From NCBI GenBank assembly GCA_004557505.1, contig SFGZ01000006.1:1-64000 (forward strand): 64,000 nt of DNA. Reading direction: 5' to 3'. The position numbers were made by a program, and so were the translations under genes. The DNA comes from Coriobacteriaceae bacterium. Lineage in GTDB: Bacteria > Actinomycetota > Coriobacteriia > Coriobacteriales > Atopobiaceae. The notes under the pieces were generated by a model. The model made no database searches, was not told where the DNA came from, and saw only the letters and a program-made list of their open reading frames with translations. This document shows positions 59,454-64,000 of the stretch, in pieces. Numbering within the stretch: position 1 is the first letter of the stretch; every line of letters begins with the position of its first letter.

Positions 59454-62400
59454 TGGCTGGCATCGACCTCTCCACCTTGAACGAGTGTCAGCGCCAGATT
59501 GTCACTACCTTGGACCGCCCCGTCTTCGTGGAGGCGGGCGCTGGCTCGGGCAAGACCTTCACCCTCACGCGCAGGATTGCCTGGGCACTCTCGCCGGGCT
59601 CCGGCGACAACGGCGCGCCCTTCGTGGACGACCTGAGCCAGGTCCTGGTCATCACCTTCACCAACGCCGCCGCGCGCGAGATCAAGGAGCGCGTCCGCTC
59701 GGCGCTTCGTCAGGCGGGCATGCGCGAGCAGGCGCTCATGGTCGACTCCGCGTGGATCAGCACCATCCACGGGATGTGCTCGCGCATCCTCAGACGCCAT
59801 GCGCTTGACCTGGGGATAGACCCCTCGTTCAAGGTTGCCGGTGTCAACGAGGCGCGTACCCTCATCGCGCAGGCAACCGAGGAAATTGTGGGCGCCGCGC
59901 GGCGTGATCGCAGCAACCCGGTGCTTGCCCGCGTGTTTGATGAGTACAACTACAGCTCCGCCAGCGGCTCTGGCTTTGACGTGGCCTCCATGGTCAGGGA
60001 CCTCGTGTCTGCCGCGCACTCCTCTCCGGACGGTTTCGACTCACTCGTCTCGGTGGGGGAGCCAGACGTCGAGGGTGCCATCGAGCGACTGAGAGCGGCC
60101 ATCGGAGCGCTCGGTGCGCAGTCTGGCATCACGCCAAACGCGCGCGAGAAGGTCATGGCGAGCCTCGATTCGATAGACGGGTTCCTCTCGGCCCATCCGG
60201 GCGAGCGCACGCCAGAGGCGGCCTCTACGGCACTTGCTGGCGTAAAGCTTCCCAGCGCAAACGCGAAGGCCATCAAGGAGCTTGTGCCCGAGGCAAAGCG
60301 CGCTCTTGCCGAGGCAAGGCTCGAGGTGGCGCTTGCTCCCAACGCGCCCCTGGCAGACGCCCTCATCGAGCTTGCGCGTAGGGTCGACGAGAGGAACCTC
60401 GAGCTCAAGCGCGAGAACTCGCTCCTCGAAAACGACGACCTTATCTCGCTCGCCCTGCATGCCGTGCGCGACAACCCCGTGGTTGCCGCCGAGTACCGTG
60501 GGCACTTCAAGCTCGTGATGGTCGACGAGTCCCAGGACACGGACACGAGCCAGCTCGAACTCATCAAGCTTCTCTCCGGCGACGGCGCCTTGCACCTCAC
60601 CACGGTGGGGGATGCCCAGCAGAGCATCTATCGGTTTCGCGGGGCGGACGTGAGCGTCTTTCGCGCGCGCGGCGAGGAGGTCCCTCAGGAGGACCACGTC
60701 CGTCTGAGTGTCAACTACCGCAGCCACGCAGAGATCCTCTCGTTCGTCGACGCTGTGTGCGGTGGTCCCAATGGCGTGGTTGCCGACTTCATGCACCTCG
60801 ACCCCAATCCCAAGCGCGACGACGGGTACAACGCCCGGCCTCTGCCGCGGGTGGACGTCGAGGTGACGCTTGCGAGGGGACGCAGGACCACCATGGCCTC
60901 GGCAACATGTGCCGCCCAGATTGCCGATCGCCTCGCGGCCTATGCGGCCGCCGGCCAGAGTCCGTCCGACATGGCACTGCTCCTTGGCTCCAGTAAGAAG
61001 TCGGACCTCTACATCGACGCCCTGCGTGCTCGCGGCCTGGAGTGCGTGGTCACGGGCGGCTCGTCCTTCACCAGCGCGCCCGAGGTCCAGGTCATGGCCG
61101 CCCTGCTCCACACGCTTGCCAACCCGCACGACACGCAGTCCGGCCTCTTCCCGCTTCTTGCCTCGCCTATGTTCGAGCTGGACGCCAACGATTTTGTCCA
61201 GCTGGGAACGCGCACGCAGGACATGGTGGATGCGCCCACCAAGCGCGCCATCGACCGGGGTATCCAGACCATGGCCTTCTATGGCGGGGCCACGCCCTCG
61301 CCACGGCTCAAGGCGGCGCATGAGGTGCTTTCCCGTGCGCGCCTGGCACTGCGCAAGCACCCTGTGGCTGACGTCTGCCTACGGGTGGTGCGCGAGTCCG
61401 GGTGGCTGCGGCGTCTGGAGGCGGAGGGCACCAAGGGGCTCGCGAAGGAGGCAAACGCCCTTGCCGCCGTGCGCTACATACGCGAGCTCACGCGGGACCT
61501 GGGCCTTGGCCCGGCGCGTGCCGCCACCGAGTTCGACCTCTGGTTGGCCTCGGAAAAGGTATCTCCGGCCTCGCTTGCCGGTGGCTCCTCCAACCAGGTG
61601 CAGATCATGACCGTACACGCCTCGAAGGGCCTCGAGTTCCCCATCGTCGCCATCGCCGAGTGCTGGGCCGACCCGCGCCCCTCGGGGGCCGTGGTCACCG
61701 GCCGCCTCGACGCCTGCCGTCGCGGCATCATCGTGAGGCCCAAGGGCCTCAAGGTCCCCAAGGATCTCGTCGCCGAGGAAAGCCCGCGCGGTTGCGCGGA
61801 GTGGCTTCTCTGGCTTACCGAGCAGAACAAGCTCGAGGAGGCGGCCGAGAAGACCCGCCTGCTCTACGTGGCGCTCACCCGCGCCCGCGAGGCGCTGGTC
61901 CTGGGCGTGAGCGTGACCGTGCCCGCGAAGGGCGCACCGGCCGGGCTTGCCGCGGACGTCCTGGGGACGCTTGTGGGGACGTCCGCCCCAACGCCCGGCG
62001 AGCGCCCTCTCGAGTACGGTGGCAGCGAGCCCGGTAGGCTCCGCTGCGTGTCGATCGAGCCGTGCGATGGGGGCGGGGGCTACGCGCTCGACTCGGCGGG
62101 CAACCTCTTCGACGGTGCCGTCGCAAGCACGGACGAGGTCATAGGCATCGGCGCCACCGTCGAGGCGCCAAGGCCCCCGGGCTTCTCGCTCGTCTCGCCA
62201 GACCCAGACCCGGCGGCGCCCGCCGTCACCATGTGGCGTCCGCGCGCGGGCGTCTTCAGCTACTCGAGCGCCCACGCGCAGATGCTCGGTGACTTCTCGG
62301 CGGCCCGCGCGCCGGCGCACGACGGCGCCGGCCCCGCCGCAGGCGCGGACGGCCCGCCCACGCGCGCCGAGCGCGACGCCATGCAGAAGGGCGCCCCCGT

Positions 62401-62947
62401 GGTGGGGGACGCCGACAAGGCCACGGGGCTTGGCTCCGCTTTCCACGAGCTCGCCCAGGCCATGGTCGAGGCCGGCCAGCGCTTCCCGGCACCCGGGCGC
62501 ATTGCGGCCACCAAGCGCTTCTGGCGTCTCTCCGAGCGGGCCTGCGCCAGGCTCGATGAGGCCCTTGCGCGCTGGTGGGGCTCGGACATTCGCCGGGAGG
62601 CCCTCTCGCACGCGCTCGTTCGTGCGGAGCTGCCCTTCTTCCGGCGCGTGGACTCCTCCTACGGAGGCTACGTGGAGGGCGCCATCGACCTTTTAGCCAC
62701 AGACCCCGGCTCCGGCCACGCGCTCCTCGTGGACTACAAGACCGGCGACCGCGGCCTGGGCGCTCAGGCCATCCGCCAGCGCCACGAGATGCAGGCAAAC
62801 TTCTACGCGCGCGTGCTCATGGGGCTTGGCTTTACCTCGGTGAGCTGCCGCTTTGTCTGCGTCGAGCTGGAGCGCGCAGACGCCCCCGGCCAGCCCGTGG
62901 TGGTGGCGTACGAGTTTGACGCCACGCACCCCCCGCGCATGGGGTAG
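59453..62947 (+). CDS. addA: AddA-like UvrD helicase/nuclease
   Basis: A 1164-residue superfamily 1 helicase with nuclease. Motif I is EAGAGSGKTFTLTRR, motif II MVDESQDTD, motif III GDAQQSIYRFRGAD, motif IV/V as IMTVHASKGLEFPIV, motif VI LLYVALTRARE; the C-terminal nuclease has LLVDYKTG. With AddB it processes broken DNA ends. The ATG overlaps the addB stop. The gene end is followed by a 17-bp duplication of its last codons. Confidence 0.93.
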   Translation: MAGIDLSTLNECQRQIVTTLDRPVFVEAGAGSGKTFTLTRRIAWALSPGSGDNGAPFVDDLSQVLVITFTNAAAREIKERVRSALRQAGMREQALMVDSAWISTIHGMCSRILRRHALDLGIDPSFKVAGVNEARTLIAQATEEIVGAARRDRSNPVLARVFDEYNYSSASGSGFDVASMVRDLVSAAHSSPDGFDSLVSVGEPDVEGAIERLRAAIGALGAQSGITPNAREKVMASLDSIDGFLSAHPGERTPEAASTALAGVKLPSANAKAIKELVPEAKRALAEARLEVALAPNAPLADALIELARRVDERNLELKRENSLLENDDLISLALHAVRDNPVVAAEYRGHFKLVMVDESQDTDTSQLELIKLLSGDGALHLTTVGDAQQSIYRFRGADVSVFRARGEEVPQEDHVRLSVNYRSHAEILSFVDAVCGGPNGVVADFMHLDPNPKRDDGYNARPLPRVDVEVTLARGRRTTMASATCAAQIADRLAAYAAAGQSPSDMALLLGSSKKSDLYIDALRARGLECVVTGGSSFTSAPEVQVMAALLHTLANPHDTQSGLFPLLASPMFELDANDFVQLGTRTQDMVDAPTKRAIDRGIQTMAFYGGATPSPRLKAAHEVLSRARLALRKHPVADVCLRVVRESGWLRRLEAEGTKGLAKEANALAAVRYIRELTRDLGLGPARAATEFDLWLASEKVSPASLAGGSSNQVQIMTVHASKGLEFPIVAIAECWADPRPSGAVVTGRLDACRRGIIVRPKGLKVPKDLVAEESPRGCAEWLLWLTEQNKLEEAAEKTRLLYVALTRAREALVLGVSVTVPAKGAPAGLAADVLGTLVGTSAPTPGERPLEYGGSEPGRLRCVSIEPCDGGGGYALDSAGNLFDGAVASTDEVIGIGATVEAPRPPGFSLVSPDPDPAAPAVTMWRPRAGVFSYSSAHAQMLGDFSAARAPAHDGAGPAAGADGPPTRAERDAMQKGAPVVGDADKATGLGSAFHELAQAMVEAGQRFPAPGRIAATKRFWRLSERACARLDEALARWWGSDIRREALSHALVRAELPFFRRVDSSYGGYVEGAIDLLATDPGSGHALLVDYKTGDRGLGAQAIRQRHEMQANFYARVLMGLGFTSVSCRFVCVELERADAPGQPVVVAYEFDATHPPRMG

Positions 62948-62987
62948 CTCGCTGGCCGCCTGTGGCAAATCCCGCGCATGGGGTAGC
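62932..62987. repeat. 17-bp direct repeat covering the addA stop
   Basis: CCCGCGCATGGGGTAGC occurs at 62932-62948, where it encodes the last residues and stop of addA, and again at 62971-62987, 39 bases later. It suggests a short tandem duplication at the gene end. No gene is visible in 62948-63155. Confidence 0.7.
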
Positions 62988-63155
62988 GCCCCGGTCGGGC
63001 GCGGCCAATCCGAACAACGTGTGGAGCCTCTGCTTCATTTCTACCTGCGGCAACGTTATATCCGCAGCTAGGGTGGGGCGTGGGCCACGGCGCGGCCCGC
63101 AGGCCTTCTGCTATGCTTTGCCAAACACCCCCGCGTCACCCAGCATGGAGAACAC

Positions 63156-64000
63156 ATGGCATTCGTTCACCTACATAACCACTCCGACTTCTCGATCCTC
63201 GATGGGGCCACGCCCGTCGCCAGCATGGTCAAGCGCGCCGTCGACGAGGGGATGCCCGCCGTCGCCCTCACGGACCACGGCTACATGTTCGGAATCCCCA
63301 ACCTCGACCTGGAGTGCCGCAAGTACAACGACGGCCAGGCCAACATGAGGCAGTGGCGCCACGACGTCGAGTGCTTCAAGAAGGGCTGGGAGCTTGAGGA
63401 GCCCGCGCCGGACGCAGATGGCGCAAGCTACTTCGACCGCAGCCACGACCAGTGGGCGAGCGACGTCGCCGCGTGGGAGTCCTCGGGCCACGACCTCTCC
63501 GCGGTCCAGGCAAACCGCCCGCGCCTCAAGGTGAAGCCCATATTTGGCTGCGAGGCCTACTTCATCACCGACGACTGCATCGAGCGCGGCACCAAGCAGC
63601 GCCGCTACCACCTCATCCTCCTCGCCAAGAACGAGACGGGCTACCACAACCTCGTGAAGTGCATGTCCAAGGCCGCCGGCCACGAGATGATGTACTACCG
63701 GCCGCGCACCACGCTCGACATGCTCAGGGAGTACCGCGAGGGCATCATCTGCCAGAGCGCCTGCGTCCAGGGCATCATCCCCCAGCGCATCCTCGACGGC
63801 GACTTCGCCGGCGCCCGCAGGTGGGCCGAGACCTTCCAGGGGGTCTTTGGGGATGACTTCTACATCGAGATCCAGGACCACGGCCTCACCTTCCGCAACG
63901 GCTGGGACGACCGCAAGCTCGACGAGTACCTGGTCAAGATGGCCCGCGAGATGGGCATCAAGGTCGTCGCCACCAACGACTTCCACTACCTCACGCGGGA
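63156..64000 (+). CDS. dnaE: DNA polymerase III alpha subunit, N-terminal part
   Basis: The first 281 residues of the replicative polymerase; the gene runs off the right edge. The PHP domain starts FVHLHNHSDFSILDG and continues LTDHGYMFGIPNL and KPIFGCEAYF. Between the last two blocks there is an insert of about 80 residues rich in Asp, Trp and Ser (residues about 55-130), longer than in typical DnaE. GGAG lies before the ATG at 63156. Confidence 0.93.
   Translation, partial: MAFVHLHNHSDFSILDGATPVASMVKRAVDEGMPAVALTDHGYMFGIPNLDLECRKYNDGQANMRQWRHDVECFKKGWELEEPAPDADGASYFDRSHDQWASDVAAWESSGHDLSAVQANRPRLKVKPIFGCEAYFITDDCIERGTKQRRYHLILLAKNETGYHNLVKCMSKAAGHEMMYYRPRTTLDMLREYREGIICQSACVQGIIPQRILDGDFAGARRWAETFQGVFGDDFYIEIQDHGLTFRNGWDDRKLDEYLVKMAREMGIKVVATNDFHYLTR

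Noticed and set aside
1..64000. Prophage, integrase, insertion sequence or tRNA genes
   Set aside because: No transposase, integrase or phage structural protein and no convincing cloverleaf was found by reading both strands.

Overview
This window looks like chromosome of a high-G+C, anaerobic Gram-positive actinobacterium, most probably a member of the Coriobacteriia (Olsenella/Atopobiaceae-like). This is an inference from gene content: a group-B-type [FeFe] hydrogenase, a fermentative D-lactate dehydrogenase, a Firmicutes-style glycosaminoglycan PTS cluster in a GC-rich genome, AddAB instead of RecBCD, an acetylase-type lysine pathway, and a sortase-type surface protein with Cna-B domains. 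There is no rRNA, tRNA, CRISPR array, phage or intact insertion sequence.

Layout. 1-4.5 kb: the end of a family 2 glycoside hydrolase with an apparent internal deletion, a GPH sugar symporter, and an NhaC antiporter divergent from its LysR regulator. 4.7-8.1 kb: a MacAB-like ABC exporter operon (adaptor, ATPase, permease). 8.7-10 kb: a dicarboxylate/amino-acid symporter. 10.3-19.4 kb: a glycosaminoglycan island with a LacI regulator, DhuI, unsaturated glucuronyl hydrolase, PTS IIB/IIC/IID, a cytoplasmic heparinase II/III-type lyase, a discoidin-like protein of unknown role and DhuD. It carries four LacI-type operator candidates. 19.7-33.2 kb: RluA, [FeFe] hydrogenase, nitroreductase, a stand-alone structured RNA gene, D-lactate dehydrogenase, HtpG, a LysR regulator, a DEDDh exonuclease, a class II amidotransferase, MgtC and an atypical phosphofructokinase. 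33.6-43.3 kb: a large beta-helix/Cna-B surface protein, GNAT, phenylacetate-CoA ligase plus ACT protein, MTA phosphorylase, TatA, LysR and two small unknown proteins. 43.4-50 kb: lysine/diaminopimelate genes led by a lysine riboswitch (lysA-dapA-dapB-dapH) with a nearby aminotransferase. 50.3-64 kb: ThpR, an autoregulated GntR/DUF1648 operon, iron alcohol dehydrogenase, a Mbeg1-like hydrolase, YerC-addB-addA and the start of dnaE.

How the glycosaminoglycan genes work together: unsaturated disaccharides enter through a mannose-family PTS, the lyase and Ugl cut them inside the cell, and DhuI and DhuD convert the released unsaturated uronate to 2-keto-3-deoxygluconate. The IIA subunit, KdgK and KdgA are not in the window.

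The most unusual content is non-coding: (1) an approximately 248-bp dyad-symmetric element at 37.4-37.6 kb built from four 21-nt units on a 40-nt period; (2) three intergenic clusters of a GACGTTTAG/CTAACCGTC hairpin family; (3) two copies of a 103-nt nested-hairpin element; (4) an isolated RNA gene of about 310 nt with its own promoter and terminator; (5) a lysine riboswitch whose expression platform appears to occlude the lysA ribosome-binding site.
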